A program made the position numbers and the translations under genes. A DNA stretch of 64,000 nucleotides from Sanguibacter gelidistatuariae (GTDB lineage: Bacteria; Actinomycetota; Actinomycetes; Actinomycetales; Cellulomonadaceae): NCBI RefSeq assembly GCF_900096585.1, contig NZ_FMYH01000001.1, positions 991,901 through 1,055,900 of the forward strand, written 5' to 3'. Below the pieces are notes generated by a model. The model worked only from the letters and a program-made list of their open reading frames with translations. It searched no databases and had not been told where the DNA came from. Positions 56,430 through 64,000 of the stretch are shown here, one piece after another. Numbering within the stretch: the stretch's first letter is position 1; each line of letters begins with the position of its first letter.

Positions 56430-57416
56430 GTGGCTGTTCTTAGCCCCGCCAAGACCACCAAGCTGACATCAGAGGATGAACCTGCCGTGAAGCGCAGCAA
56501 GGGTGGGATCGCCGGACGTCTCTTCCAGTGGCTGTCGACCGCCGCTGGACTGACGATCCTGGTGACCCTCGCTGCCGTCGCCGGCTTCCTCATCCTGCGG
56601 GCTTGGCCCGCGCTGACGGCCTCCCCCGCCGAGCTCCAAGAGATCTCCTGGTTCAAGGCGGACTCGCTGCTCTCTTACGTGGGCCCGCTGATCTTCGGCA
56701 CCCTCTTGGCCTCTGTGCTGGCGCTGCTCATCGCGGTGCCGCTGTCGGTCGGGATCGCGCTGTTCATCTCGCACTACGCCCCCCGGCGCCTCGCGCAGGG
56801 TCTGGGCTACATCATCGACCTGCTGGCCGCGATCCCCTCGGTGGTCTACGGCCTCTGGGGCGCGCTGTGGCTCGCGCCCGTGCTCAACCCGATCTTCGAG
56901 TGGCTGACCAGCTCGCTCGGCTTCATCCCGCTCTTCGCGGGATACCAGCCGCCGGCCAAGAACATCCTCACCGCCTCGATCGTGCTGGGCGTGATGATCT
57001 TGCCGATCATCACGGCCGTGGCGCGCGAGGTGTTCCTGCAGACGCCGCGCCTGCACGAGGAGGCTGCCCTCGCCCTCGGCGCGACCCGCTGGGAGATGGT
57101 CCGCATGGCCGTGCTGCCCTTCGGCCGCTCCGGCCTGGTCAGCGCCTCGATGCTCGGCCTGGGCCGCGCGCTCGGTGAGACGATGGCCGTGCTGATGATC
57201 CTCTCGCCCGGTTTCCTCTACTCCTTCTTCCTGCTCGAGCCGGGGCAGCACCAGTCGATCGCCGCGAACATCGCCGCCAAGTTCCCCGAGGCCTCAGGTC
57301 TCTCGGTCAGCGCGCTCATCGCGACCGGCTTGGCATTGTTCGTGATCACGCTCGTAGTCAACATGTTCGCCAGGTGGATCATCTCCCGCCGCAGCGAGTT
57401 CTCAGGAGCCAACTGA
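56430..57416 (+). CDS. pstC: Phosphate ABC transporter permease PstC
   Basis: A 328-residue inner-membrane permease with about six membrane segments. Family blocks are FGTLLASVLALLIAVPLSVGIALFISHYAP, LLAAIPSVVYGLWG, LGVMILPIITAVAREVF and EEAALALGATRWEMVRMAVLPFGRSGL, the last being the EAA loop. GTG at 56430 has GGAG upstream. Works with PstA, PstB and PstS. Its stop overlaps pstA (TGATG). Confidence 0.95.
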   Translation: MAVLSPAKTTKLTSEDEPAVKRSKGGIAGRLFQWLSTAAGLTILVTLAAVAGFLILRAWPALTASPAELQEISWFKADSLLSYVGPLIFGTLLASVLALLIAVPLSVGIALFISHYAPRRLAQGLGYIIDLLAAIPSVVYGLWGALWLAPVLNPIFEWLTSSLGFIPLFAGYQPPAKNILTASIVLGVMILPIITAVAREVFLQTPRLHEEAALALGATRWEMVRMAVLPFGRSGLVSASMLGLGRALGETMAVLMILSPGFLYSFFLLEPGQHQSIAANIAAKFPEASGLSVSALIATGLALFVITLVVNMFARWIISRRSEFSGAN

Positions 57417-58507
57417 TGACGACTCTTCCCCTCAGCTCCACCCCGGCTGCGCCCGCGCCGCCCGGGCGCGGCGCGGCGTCGGGCACGGCCCGGCGTTCCC
57501 GGCTGAAGCCGTGGGCGCCCTGGGCAGCCGCGGGAGGCTCCCTCGTCCTGGCCTTCCTCGTGACCCTCGTCGCCGGGACCCCGAGCTTCGCCTCGGTCGT
57601 GGCGCTGGCCGCCGTCTTCTACCTCGTCGGGCTGACCGCCTGGTCGAGGATCGTCGAGGGACCGCGGTGGGCCACCGACCGGCTCGCGACGACGCTCGTC
57701 ACCTTCGCCTTCGGGCTCGCGCTCGTCCCGCTGATCTCGCTCCTGTGGACCGTGGTGTCCAAGGGGTCCAAGGTCTTCAGCCTGACCTTCCTCAACACGA
57801 ACATGGTCGGCGTCTTCGGTGACATGACCGAGGGCGGCGTCTACCACGCCATCATCGGGACGGTGCTCATCACGGCCGCCGCGGCCGCGATCTCGGTGCC
57901 CATCGGCATCCTCACCGCCATCTACCTCGTCGAGTACGGCCGCGGCCCGATGGCCCGAGGGATCACCTTCCTCGTCGACGTCATGACCGGCATCCCCTCG
58001 ATCGTGGCGGGCCTGTTCGCCTTCTCGCTGTTCACGCTGATCTTCGGGCCGGCCTACCGGGCGGGCATCATGGGCGCCGTCGCGCTCTCCCTGCTGATGA
58101 CCCCGGTCGTCATCCGGTCGGTCGAGGAGATGCTGCGCCTGGTTCCCAACGAGCTGCGCGAGGCTGCCTACGCGCTCGGTGTGCCCAAGTGGCTCACCAT
58201 CATCAAGGTGGTGCTGCGCACCGCGATCGCCGGAATCGTCACCGGCGTCATGCTCGCCGTCGCCCGCGTGATCGGCGAGACCGCACCGCTGCTGCTCACG
58301 GTCGGCATCATCACCAAGGTCAACTGGGACCTCTTCGACGGGCTCATGACGACGCTGCCGGTCTACGCCTACAACCAGTACTCCCAGGGCGGGGCCGGTG
58401 TGGACCGGGCGTGGGCCGCGGCGCTGACCCTCATCCTCATCGTCATGGTGCTCAACCTCATCGCCCGCCTCGTCAGCAAGTTCTTCTCCCCGAAGGCCGC
58501 CCGCTGA
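57416..58507 (+). CDS. pstA: Phosphate ABC transporter permease PstA
   Basis: A 363-residue permease; the first 35 residues are Pro/Ala/Arg-rich and cytoplasmic, and two extra membrane segments precede the core. Family blocks are [41 protein letters not shown] and [34 protein letters not shown], the EAA loop. The start shares one base with the pstC stop. Confidence 0.95.
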   Translation: MTTLPLSSTPAAPAPPGRGAASGTARRSRLKPWAPWAAAGGSLVLAFLVTLVAGTPSFASVVALAAVFYLVGLTAWSRIVEGPRWATDRLATTLVTFAFGLALVPLISLLWTVVSKGSKVFSLTFLNTNMVGVFGDMTEGGVYHAIIGTVLITAAAAAISVPIGILTAIYLVEYGRGPMARGITFLVDVMTGIPSIVAGLFAFSLFTLIFGPAYRAGIMGAVALSLLMTPVVIRSVEEMLRLVPNELREAAYALGVPKWLTIIKVVLRTAIAGIVTGVMLAVARVIGETAPLLLTVGIITKVNWDLFDGLMTTLPVYAYNQYSQGGAGVDRAWAAALTLILIVMVLNLIARLVSKFFSPKAAR

Positions 58508-58595
58508 GGGTTCTCCCCGCACGCACCGTCCGCTCGGCCCCGCACGTACCGTCGAACCAGTCATGCTGGGGGCGGCGAAGAAAGAAAGGCTCCAC

Positions 58596-59375
58596 ATGTC
58601 CAAGCGCATCGAGGTCAACGACCTCAACGTCTACTACGGCGACTTCCTTGCCGTCGAGGACGTCTCCATGACGATCGAGGCGCGGTCGGTGACCGCGTTG
58701 ATCGGCCCGTCCGGGTGTGGCAAGTCCACGTTCCTGCGCACGCTCAACCGCATGCACGAGGTGATCCCCGGCGCGCGGGTCCAGGGCAAGGCGGTCATGG
58801 ACGGCCAGAACCTCTACGCCGACGACGTCGACCCGGTCGAGGTCCGCCGCCAGGTGGGCATGGTCTTCCAGCGCCCCAACCCCTTCCCGACGATGTCCAT
58901 CGCGGAGAACGTGCTGGCCGGTGTCAAGCTCAACAACAAGCGGATCTCGAAGTCCGACGCGAACGACCTCGTCGAGTCCTCGCTGCAGGCCGCAAACCTG
59001 TGGAACGAGGTCAAGGACCGCCTCGCACGTCCCGGGTCCTCGCTCTCGGGCGGGCAGCAGCAGCGCCTGTGCATCGCGCGGGCCATCGCGGTGCGCCCCG
59101 ATGTGCTGCTCATGGACGAGCCGTGCTCGGCCCTCGACCCGATCTCCACGCTCGCGATCGAGGACCTCATGTCCGAGCTCAAGAACGACTACACGATCGT
59201 CGTGGTCACTCACAACATGCAGCAGGCCGCGCGGGTGAGCGACCGGACGGCGTTCTTCAACATCGCCGGGACCGGCAAGCCGGGCAGGCTCATCGAGATG
59301 GACGACACCTCGACGATGTTCTCCTCCCCGTCCCAGCAAGCGACGGAGGACTACATCTCCGGCCGCTTCGGGTGA
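58596..59375 (+). CDS. pstB: Phosphate ABC transporter ATPase PstB
   Basis: A 259-residue ATPase. Walker [11 protein letters not shown]-loop [16 protein letters not shown], signature [16 protein letters not shown], Walker [17 protein letters not shown] and H-loop [20 protein letters not shown] are complete. It also takes part in PhoU-dependent signalling to SenX3. ATG at 58596 has AAAGG six bases upstream. An 88-bp gap separates it from pstA, a little larger than elsewhere in the operon. Confidence 0.96.
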   Translation: MSKRIEVNDLNVYYGDFLAVEDVSMTIEARSVTALIGPSGCGKSTFLRTLNRMHEVIPGARVQGKAVMDGQNLYADDVDPVEVRRQVGMVFQRPNPFPTMSIAENVLAGVKLNNKRISKSDANDLVESSLQAANLWNEVKDRLARPGSSLSGGQQQRLCIARAIAVRPDVLLMDEPCSALDPISTLAIEDLMSELKNDYTIVVVTHNMQQAARVSDRTAFFNIAGTGKPGRLIEMDDTSTMFSSPSQQATEDYISGRFG

Positions 59376-59412
59376 CCTGACCTCCAACCACCCCGCCAAA
59401 CCCGCCCCTCCC

Positions 59413-59572
59413 TCCAACTCGTGAGCAAGCCGCCGAACTCGTGAGCCACCGGGGTTCCCGGGGGAGAAACGGGCCTGATTCACGAGTTCGGCAAACGGCT
59501 CACGAGTTCGGCGACGGGGCACGAGTTCGGCGACGGGGCACGAGTTCGGCGAGGGGGCATGAGGTCGGCGGT
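59413..59572. repeat. Palindromic repeat array, class II copy 2
   Basis: The core palindrome 59431-59493 is 63 bp, with left arm CGCCGAACTCGTGAGCC and right arm ATTCACGAGTTCGGCA. A partial left arm precedes it by 20 bp, and further right arms (CACGAGTTCGGC) begin at 59501, 59520 and 59539, with a degenerate one at 59558. Steps are 19-20 bp. It fills the gap between pstB and the convergent lipoprotein gene. Confidence 0.88.
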
Positions 59573-59590
59573 GTTTTTTGGGGATACGAC

Positions 59591-59626
59591 GACGGCGCCG
59601 GCTCCCCGAAGGGGGCCGACGCCGTC
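59591..59626 (-). terminator. Hairpin after the minus-strand lipoprotein gene
   Basis: GACGGCGCCGGCTCCCC and GGGGGCCGACGCCGTC form a strong imperfect stem with a 3-base loop, 26 bp past the stop codon on the minus strand. The run of T nearby is on the wrong side for this gene, so it may be U-less. Confidence 0.55.
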
Positions 59627-59651
59627 TGGCGTGCTGCTGGGACCTGAGCGG

Positions 59652-60128
59652 TCAGCCCTGGGTCGGGACTGCGTCCGCGTAGTCGGGCCACGCGCCGTCG
59701 AGCACGGGGACGTAGACCGTCTTGGACTGCCCGTCGAGGTCGGTCACGGTGACCGTGAGGTTCTGGCCCGGAGCGGCCGGGACGGAGGCGATGAACCCCA
59801 GCTCCTTGCCGTCCTGGAAGAAGTTGACGGTCGAGTTCGCCTTGATCGGGACGGGGATGTTGACAGATCCGTCCTCCGAGGTCAGGGTCACGCTGCCGGC
59901 CGTGAAGGCGGTGTTGGTCGCGCCGCCGAGCAGCTGGCCCGGCTCGCCCTTGCCCAACGTCACGATCGAGAGGTTCTCGAGAGTGAAGTCGCCCAGGGTG
60001 GCACGGATGCCGTCGGAGGCGGCGTAGGGCTTGTTCGTCGTCGCAGGGGAGCACGCGGACAGGGCCAGGCCCAGCCCGACCACGCCGACGACCAGTGCCG
60101 CTCGGGACTTCTTCAGCTGACGAATCAC
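59652..60128 (-). CDS. Secreted lipoprotein of unknown function
   Basis: A 158-residue lipoprotein. The signal peptide starts VIRQLKKSRAAL and ends with the lipobox LSAC-S near residue 26. The mature part has no family motif I recognise. It has a repeating beta-strand pattern (ATLGDFTLENLSIVTLGKG, GSVTLTSEDGSVNIPVPI, LTVTVTDLDGQSKTVYV), resembling a small beta-sandwich. GTG at 60128 has AGGAG upstream. The gene is divergent from carD. Similar DUF-like lipoproteins occur in that place in related bacteria. Confidence 0.7.
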   Translation of the reverse strand: MIRQLKKSRAALVVGVVGLGLALSACSPATTNKPYAASDGIRATLGDFTLENLSIVTLGKGEPGQLLGGATNTAFTAGSVTLTSEDGSVNIPVPIKANSTVNFFQDGKELGFIASVPAAPGQNLTVTVTDLDGQSKTVYVPVLDGAWPDYADAVPTQG

Positions 60129-60543
60129 TCGAACTCCTGTGTTGACGCTTAAGCGGATAGACATCCTGCGGACCCAAGAGGTCCGCCGGCGTACGGCCGC
60201 GTCCATGCTGCCCGGTGACGCTGCGGGATCGTCCCGGATGTCGCTGAGCGGCAGGTGCTGCGAGGGGGCTCGCGCTCACAACAGCTAGGCGGGGGGACAC
60301 GCAGGGAACAGGCCGTATGGCGCTAGCCTAGTGCGTGAGCCCTGCCTCCACGAAGTGAATTCCGTATGGTTCGCGACACACTGGCCCGTCGCGGGGACGG
60401 CTGCGGGCCGGGTGTCCCTCGCAGATCAGAGGCCGGCGGACCGCTCGAGCGGGCGGGGTGCGCGTGTGAGAAAGTACGTCGGGCGCGGAATTCCAACGAT
60501 CTGACGTGGTAAGATGGGGTTCCGCGAAAGGGGACATCCACAG
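60129..60543. promoter_or_regulatory. Divergent intergenic region upstream of carD
   Basis: A 415-bp gap without a supported gene. A -10-like TAAGAT lies at 60510-60515, 29 bp before carD. GGAATTCC-like text occurs near 60358 and 60487, but no matching -35 or sigma-R pair could be confirmed. For the lipoprotein gene, a TAGGCT-like box near 60327 on the minus strand is the only candidate. Confidence 0.4.
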
Positions 60544-61026
60544 ATGACGTTCACAGTTGGGGAGACAGTTGTCTACCCGCACCACGGTGCCGCTCTTATC
60601 GAAGAGATCAAGACCCGCACCATCCGCGGCGAGGACAAGGTCTACCTGAAGCTCAAGGTCACTCAGGGAGATCTGACCATCGAGGTTCCGGCAGAGAATA
60701 TCGACCTCGTCGGCGTCCGCGACGTAGTTGGGCAGGAGGGCCTCGACCGAGTGCTCGAGGTCCTGCGTGCTCCGTACACGGAAGAGCCGACCAACTGGTC
60801 GCGCCGCTACAAGGCCAACGTCGAGAAGATCGCCTCGGGCGATGTCATCAAGGTGGCCGAGGTCGTTCGTGACCTCTCCCGTCGTGACGCTGACCGAGGA
60901 CTCTCGGCCGGCGAGAAGCGGATGCTCGCTCGCGCCCGTCAGATTCTGGTCTCCGAGCTCGCGCTCGCCGAGCACACGGAAGAAGAGAAGGCAGAAGCCA
61001 TCCTTGACGAGGTTCTGGCGTCCTGA
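60544..61026 (+). CDS. carD: CarD-family transcription regulator
   Basis: A 160-residue protein that binds the RNA polymerase beta subunit and stabilises open complexes, notably at rRNA promoters. The N-terminal Tudor-like domain has [20 protein letters not shown], the C-terminal helical DNA-binding domain [30 protein letters not shown] and [22 protein letters not shown] at 60544 gives the exact family length. Followed at 63 bp by ispD, the normal order in Actinobacteria. Confidence 0.96.
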   Translation: MTFTVGETVVYPHHGAALIEEIKTRTIRGEDKVYLKLKVTQGDLTIEVPAENIDLVGVRDVVGQEGLDRVLEVLRAPYTEEPTNWSRRYKANVEKIASGDVIKVAEVVRDLSRRDADRGLSAGEKRMLARARQILVSELALAEHTEEEKAEAILDEVLAS

Positions 61027-61089
61027 CGTCGTCGTCAGTGTCGTCTCACTCGGTTTCGGTCAGATGACATGGTCGATCGAGGCCTGCGT

Positions 61090-61920
61090 ATGAGCTCCGG
61101 AGCGGTCGCCGTCCTGACGGCGGCCGGGTCCGGGAGCAGGTTGGGCGCCGGTTATCCCAAGGCGCTCGTCGAGCTGGCGGGGTGCTCTCTCGTGGGGCAC
61201 GCCGCCAGCCGTCTGTGCGCGACCGGTGAGATCGAAGGCCTCGTCGTCACCGCGCCCGCCGAGCACCTCGCCACGTTCCACGCCGCGCTGGCGGCCGCGC
61301 CCGGGCTCACCGTGCCCTGGCAGGTGGTGCCGGGTGGGACGAGCCGGCAGGCGTCGGTCGCCGCCGGCCTGGCCGCGCTCGACGAGGCGCGGGACCCGGC
61401 GAGCGTCTACGACGTCGTCCTCGTGCACGACGCCGCCCGCCCCCTCGCTCCGCCGGCGATGATGAGGCGCATCATCTTCGCCGTGCGCTCGGGCCACTCG
61501 GCCGTCGTGCCGGGCCTGGCGGTCACTGACACGATCAAGCGGGTCGACGCCGCGCTGCCCGGCTCGGCTGTCACCGTGCCGGCCGCGCTCGGCGCCACTG
61601 CGCACGGTACTGCTGCGTACGGTGCTGCTACCCCCGACGTCGCTGGCGGCGTGCTGCTGGTCGCCGGAACCGTGGACCGGACCACCCTCCGCGCCGTGCA
61701 GACCCCGCAAGGCTTCGCGTGGGACCTGCTGCTGCGCGCGCACGCCGCCGGCGCGGGGCGTGCGGGGGCTGAGGCCACCGCCGCGACCGACGACTCGGCG
61801 CTCGTGGAGGCGCTCGGCGAGAGCGTGTGGATCGTCGACGGAGACGCCCGCGCCATGAAGATCACCACGTCCCAGGACCTGGCGCTCGCCCAGATCCTGG
61901 TCCAGACCGAGGAGACCTGA
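61090..61920 (+). CDS. ispD: 2-C-methyl-D-erythritol 4-phosphate cytidylyltransferase
   Basis: Third step of the MEP isoprenoid pathway. The nucleotide-binding motif [18 protein letters not shown], the [11 protein letters not shown] loop and [14 protein letters not shown] are conserved. The protein has 276 residues, with an Ala/Gly-rich insertion near residues 150-200 ([14 protein letters not shown]). ATG at 61090 has GAGG eight bases upstream; ATG at 61069 lacks one. The stop overlaps ispF (TGATG). Confidence 0.93.
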   Translation: MSSGAVAVLTAAGSGSRLGAGYPKALVELAGCSLVGHAASRLCATGEIEGLVVTAPAEHLATFHAALAAAPGLTVPWQVVPGGTSRQASVAAGLAALDEARDPASVYDVVLVHDAARPLAPPAMMRRIIFAVRSGHSAVVPGLAVTDTIKRVDAALPGSAVTVPAALGATAHGTAAYGAATPDVAGGVLLVAGTVDRTTLRAVQTPQGFAWDLLLRAHAAGAGRAGAEATAATDDSALVEALGESVWIVDGDARAMKITTSQDLALAQILVQTEET

Positions 61921-62468
61921 TGGACACCGCTTCACCCGTGACGCCCGCGTCCGACGCCGCGGCGCCCGCAGTCCCCGCACCCCCCGCCGCGCTGCCCCGG
62001 ATCGGGATCGGCTCCGACGTCCACGCCTTTGCCGACCCCGCCGAGGGGCGGGCCCTGTGGATGGCGGGACTGCTCTGGCCCGGGGAGAACGGCCTGGCCG
62101 GCCATTCCGACGCCGACGTCGTCGCGCACGCAGCGGCCGACGCGATCTTCTCCGCGACGGGCCTGGGGGACCTCGGCTCCAACTTCGGGACCAGCGCCCC
62201 CGAGTGGGCCGGCGCGAGCGGTGCGAGCCTGCTGGCCGAGGCGGCGGCGCGGGCGCGCGCCGCCGGTTTCCGGATCGGGAACGTCGCCGTGCAGCTCGTG
62301 GGCAACCGTCCCCGGCTCGGCTCCCGCCGCACGGAGGCCGAGGCAGTCCTCAGCGCGGCCGCGGGCGCCCCGGTCACGGTGACCGCCACGACGACCGACG
62401 GACTGGGCCTCACCGGGCGCGGCGAGGGCGTCGCAGCCATCGCGACGGCGCTCGTCATCGCGCTCTGA
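61920..62468 (+). CDS. ispF: 2-C-methyl-D-erythritol 2,4-cyclodiphosphate synthase
   Basis: Fifth step of the MEP pathway. The zinc motif GSDVHAF and [13 protein letters not shown] are present, along with GLGDLGSNF and the CDP site [16 protein letters not shown]. The N-terminal 25 residues are a low-complexity Ala/Pro extension; the remaining about 157 match the family. Translationally coupled to ispD. Confidence 0.94.
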   Translation: MDTASPVTPASDAAAPAVPAPPAALPRIGIGSDVHAFADPAEGRALWMAGLLWPGENGLAGHSDADVVAHAAADAIFSATGLGDLGSNFGTSAPEWAGASGASLLAEAAARARAAGFRIGNVAVQLVGNRPRLGSRRTEAEAVLSAAAGAPVTVTATTTDGLGLTGRGEGVAAIATALVIAL

Positions 62469-62559
62469 TCAGGCAGGGTAACCCTCGCCCTCCGCGATTC
62501 CGGCGACGGGCATAGGCTGGGATTCCAGCTGTTCCTCGCCGCACACCGTGGAGCCCATC

Positions 62560-63033
62560 ATGAACTCGATCGTGCCCTGCCTCTGGTTCGCGGACCAGGC
62601 CGAGGACGCCGCGAACCTCTACGTCTCGATCTTCAAGAACTCCTCGATCGTGAACACTTCTCGCTACGGGGAGGGTGCGCCGGTGCCCGCGGGGACGGCG
62701 CTCATGGTCGACTTCATCCTCGACGGCACGCGAATGCAGGCGCTCAACGGCGGTGAGGACTTCCCCTTCACTGCGGCCATCTCCCTCTCGGTCGCGGCCC
62801 AGGACCAGGAGGAGGTCGACCACCTCTGGGACTCCCTGATCGCGGACGGCGGCGAACCGGGGCAGTGCGGATGGCTCAAGGACAAGTTCGGGCTCTCCTG
62901 GCAGGTCGTGCCGAGCGTGCTGGGCACGCTCATGGGAGGCTCCGATCCGGTGAAGGGCAACCGGGTCATGCAGGCGCTCATGGGCATGACCAAGCTGAGC
63001 GTCGCCGAGCTGCAGGCCGCGTACGACGGCTAG
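62560..63033 (+). CDS. VOC/PhnB-like (3-demethylubiquinone methyltransferase-like) protein
   Basis: A 157-residue protein of the PF06983 glyoxalase-like group. PCLWFADQAEDAANLYVSIFKNSSI, GTALMVDFILDGTRMQALNGG and WLKDKFGLSWQVVPSVL are the standard blocks. Despite the family name, no methyltransferase activity is expected; the group may bind metal or small molecules. ATG at 62560 has GGAG six bases upstream; a GTG at 62548 is possible. Confidence 0.83.
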   Translation: MNSIVPCLWFADQAEDAANLYVSIFKNSSIVNTSRYGEGAPVPAGTALMVDFILDGTRMQALNGGEDFPFTAAISLSVAAQDQEEVDHLWDSLIADGGEPGQCGWLKDKFGLSWQVVPSVLGTLMGGSDPVKGNRVMQALMGMTKLSVAELQAAYDG

Positions 63034-63055
63034 AACCTCGCGGCAGGGGAGTGCG

Positions 63056-63622
63056 TCACCAGACGCCGAGGTGCTCGAGCAGTATGTGCAGCCCGATGAA
63101 ACAGAGAATGAGGCCTCCCGCGATCTCTGCCGGGGCGCCGAAGCGCGCTCCCATCCTCCGCCCGAGCACGATTCCGACGAAGGCCGTCACCATGGTGGTG
63201 ACACCGATCAGGGTCGCCGCCCCGCCGATCGAGACCGAGAGGAAGGCGAAGCTGATACCGACCGCGAGAGCGTCGATGCTCGTGGCCACGGCGAGCACCA
63301 GAAGTTCACGCACGTCGAGCGCATCACTGTCCTTCTCTGTGTCCTCATGGCTGGAGAACGCCTCCCACAGCATCTTCCCGCCGATACCCGCGAGCAGCCC
63401 GAATGCGACCCAGTGATCGATGCTCGTGATGTAGTCCGAGAGCTGTGTCCCCAGCAGCCACCCGAGCAGCGGCATGACGGCTTGGAAGAGCCCGAAGGTC
63501 ACAGCGATGATGATCGCGTGACGAAGATTGAATTTCTTCATGTGCAAGCCCTTGCCGAGCGCAACGGCAAATGCGTCGGCAGACACGCCGAGGGCAATGA
63601 GGAACAAGGGCCAGAAGCTCAT
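63056..63622 (-). CDS. mntP: MntP-type manganese efflux pump
   Basis: A 188-residue membrane protein with six membrane segments in two repeats. Each half has the acidic motif of the family: VSADAFAVALGKGL in the first and ATSIDALAVGISFAF in the second. GWLLGT and GRRMGARFG are also typical. Exports Mn2+ to limit toxicity. The start is ATG at 63622, with AAAGG upstream. No yybP-ykoY riboswitch was recognised before it, although such elements control mntP in other bacteria. Confidence 0.87.
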   Translation of the reverse strand: MSFWPLFLIALGVSADAFAVALGKGLHMKKFNLRHAIIIAVTFGLFQAVMPLLGWLLGTQLSDYITSIDHWVAFGLLAGIGGKMLWEAFSSHEDTEKDSDALDVRELLVLAVATSIDALAVGISFAFLSVSIGGAATLIGVTTMVTAFVGIVLGRRMGARFGAPAEIAGGLILCFIGLHILLEHLGVW

Positions 63623-63772
63623 GGGGAATTGCCTTTCGTCACGCGCGGGCGAAAGCGACAAGAATGCGCTCCGGTATAGTGGCTCATCAGAGTTGCGGTG
63701 GGAGGAGCGTGACGCGCCGATGCGCACGGGGTCCGTGGTGACGTAGGTCGAGGCCCTCAGGATCAGTAGTGA

Positions 63773-64000
63773 CTAAGCCACTGCTCCACGAGGACCTCGA
63801 CGTTGACCAAGCCTACTGTGACCTGCTGCACCACGTCCGATTCGTACTGCTCGCGCTCGGACACGATCGTCGACCTGGACGGCGTCCATGTGGTTGCCGT
63901 CGTCCGCTCGGGCGGTGAACTGACGATGACTATCGAGACGCCCTGGGAGCGGCAAGGGTGCCGGCGGTGCGGGACGGTGGCCCTCAGTCATGGACGCCGG
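63773..64000 (+). mobile_element. Left part of a probable ISL3-family insertion sequence
   Basis: The transposase gene marks an insertion sequence whose left end must lie between mntP and 63803. The terminal inverted repeat cannot be defined without the right end, so the boundary is provisional. The sequence near 63770 (GTGACTAAGCCACTGCTCC) may be near it. Confidence 0.5.
63803..64000 (+). CDS. ISL3-family transposase, N-terminal part (runs off the window)
   Basis: The first 66 codons of a transposase. The frame reads SRSDTIVDLDGVHVVAVVRSG, then ETPWERQGCRRCGTVALSHGRR; the CxxC zinc-binding pair followed by SHGR is diagnostic for the ISL3 N-terminal domain. TTG at 63803 has GAGG nine bases upstream. 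The rest of the element lies beyond the window, so whether it is intact cannot be judged. Confidence 0.75.
   Translation, partial: MTKPTVTCCTTSDSYCSRSDTIVDLDGVHVVAVVRSGGELTMTIETPWERQGCRRCGTVALSHGRR

Noticed and set aside
59481..59572. CRISPR-like array of 12-bp units with short spacers
   Set aside because: Intervals are 7-8 bp and nearly identical, far below spacer length.
60480..60543. Sigma-R-type promoter (GGAAT and GTT) for carD
   Set aside because: GGAAT is present at 60487, but no GTT occurs at the required 18-19 bp spacing.
63623..63772. yybP-ykoY manganese riboswitch before mntP
   Set aside because: The leader is only about 100 bp to the likely promoter and none of the conserved loop sequences was recognised.

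Overview
The window is a chromosomal segment of a high-GC actinobacterium, probably of the order Micrococcales. The evidence is the strong G/C bias at third codon positions, the frequent GTG starts and ATGA/GTGA gene overlaps, and marker genes typical of Actinobacteria: mshA (mycothiol), lsr2, senX3-regX3, carD, a DUF2342 metalloprotease and a DUF3180 protein. A Cellulomonas/Sanguibacter-like bacterium would fit, but that is inference. No rRNA, tRNA or CRISPR array was seen.

Layout. Positions 1-9035 hold assorted enzymes: an Fe-S oxidoreductase tail, an SDR-like protein, an acetate-type transporter, a YkoF-type thiamine-binding protein, a hydrolase, a dehydrogenase, a methyltransferase, a maleylpyruvate-isomerase-family protein, a membrane protein and an aldo/keto reductase. 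Positions 9070-11778 hold metY-metX (homocysteine synthesis). A secreted NlpC/P60 peptidase follows. Positions 13940-35204 form a conserved housekeeping block: ppa, dacB, metalloprotease, tilS, hpt, ftsH, the folate genes folE-folP-folBK, DUF3180, two PH-domain proteins, a DUF2520 protein, panC-panD-nadB-nadC, lysS and lsr2. In this block many genes overlap by 1-4 bp and are probably co-transcribed.

Positions 35316-49208 form an accessory carbohydrate locus. A lactonase, an IolE-like isomerase, a Gfo/Idh/MocA dehydrogenase and an MgtC-like membrane protein read rightward. A transaldolase, a complete sugar ABC importer, a PHP-type metallohydrolase and a GH38 alpha-mannosidase read leftward. 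The outer promoters of the two arms carry near-identical palindromes (36475-36486 and 49288-49299), each exactly 4 bp upstream of a -35 box, which suggests one regulator controls both. From 49396 to 63033 conserved genes return: a Bfd-like ferredoxin, mshA, gpmA, phoU, senX3-regX3, pstS-pstC-pstA-pstB, carD, ispD-ispF and a VOC/PhnB-like protein. PHO-box-like 11-bp repeats precede pstS and phoU. An MntP-like manganese exporter and the start of an ISL3-family transposase close the window.

The most unusual structure is a set of six palindromic elements of 63-66 bp. Two share ends and one kind of interior (1035, 13742), two share the same ends with another interior (28671, 31853), and two have different ends (52049, 59431). 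Most are followed by tandem partial copies of the right arm. One lies in frame inside panC and adds about 45 residues before the active site. Another supplies the stop codon of nadB.
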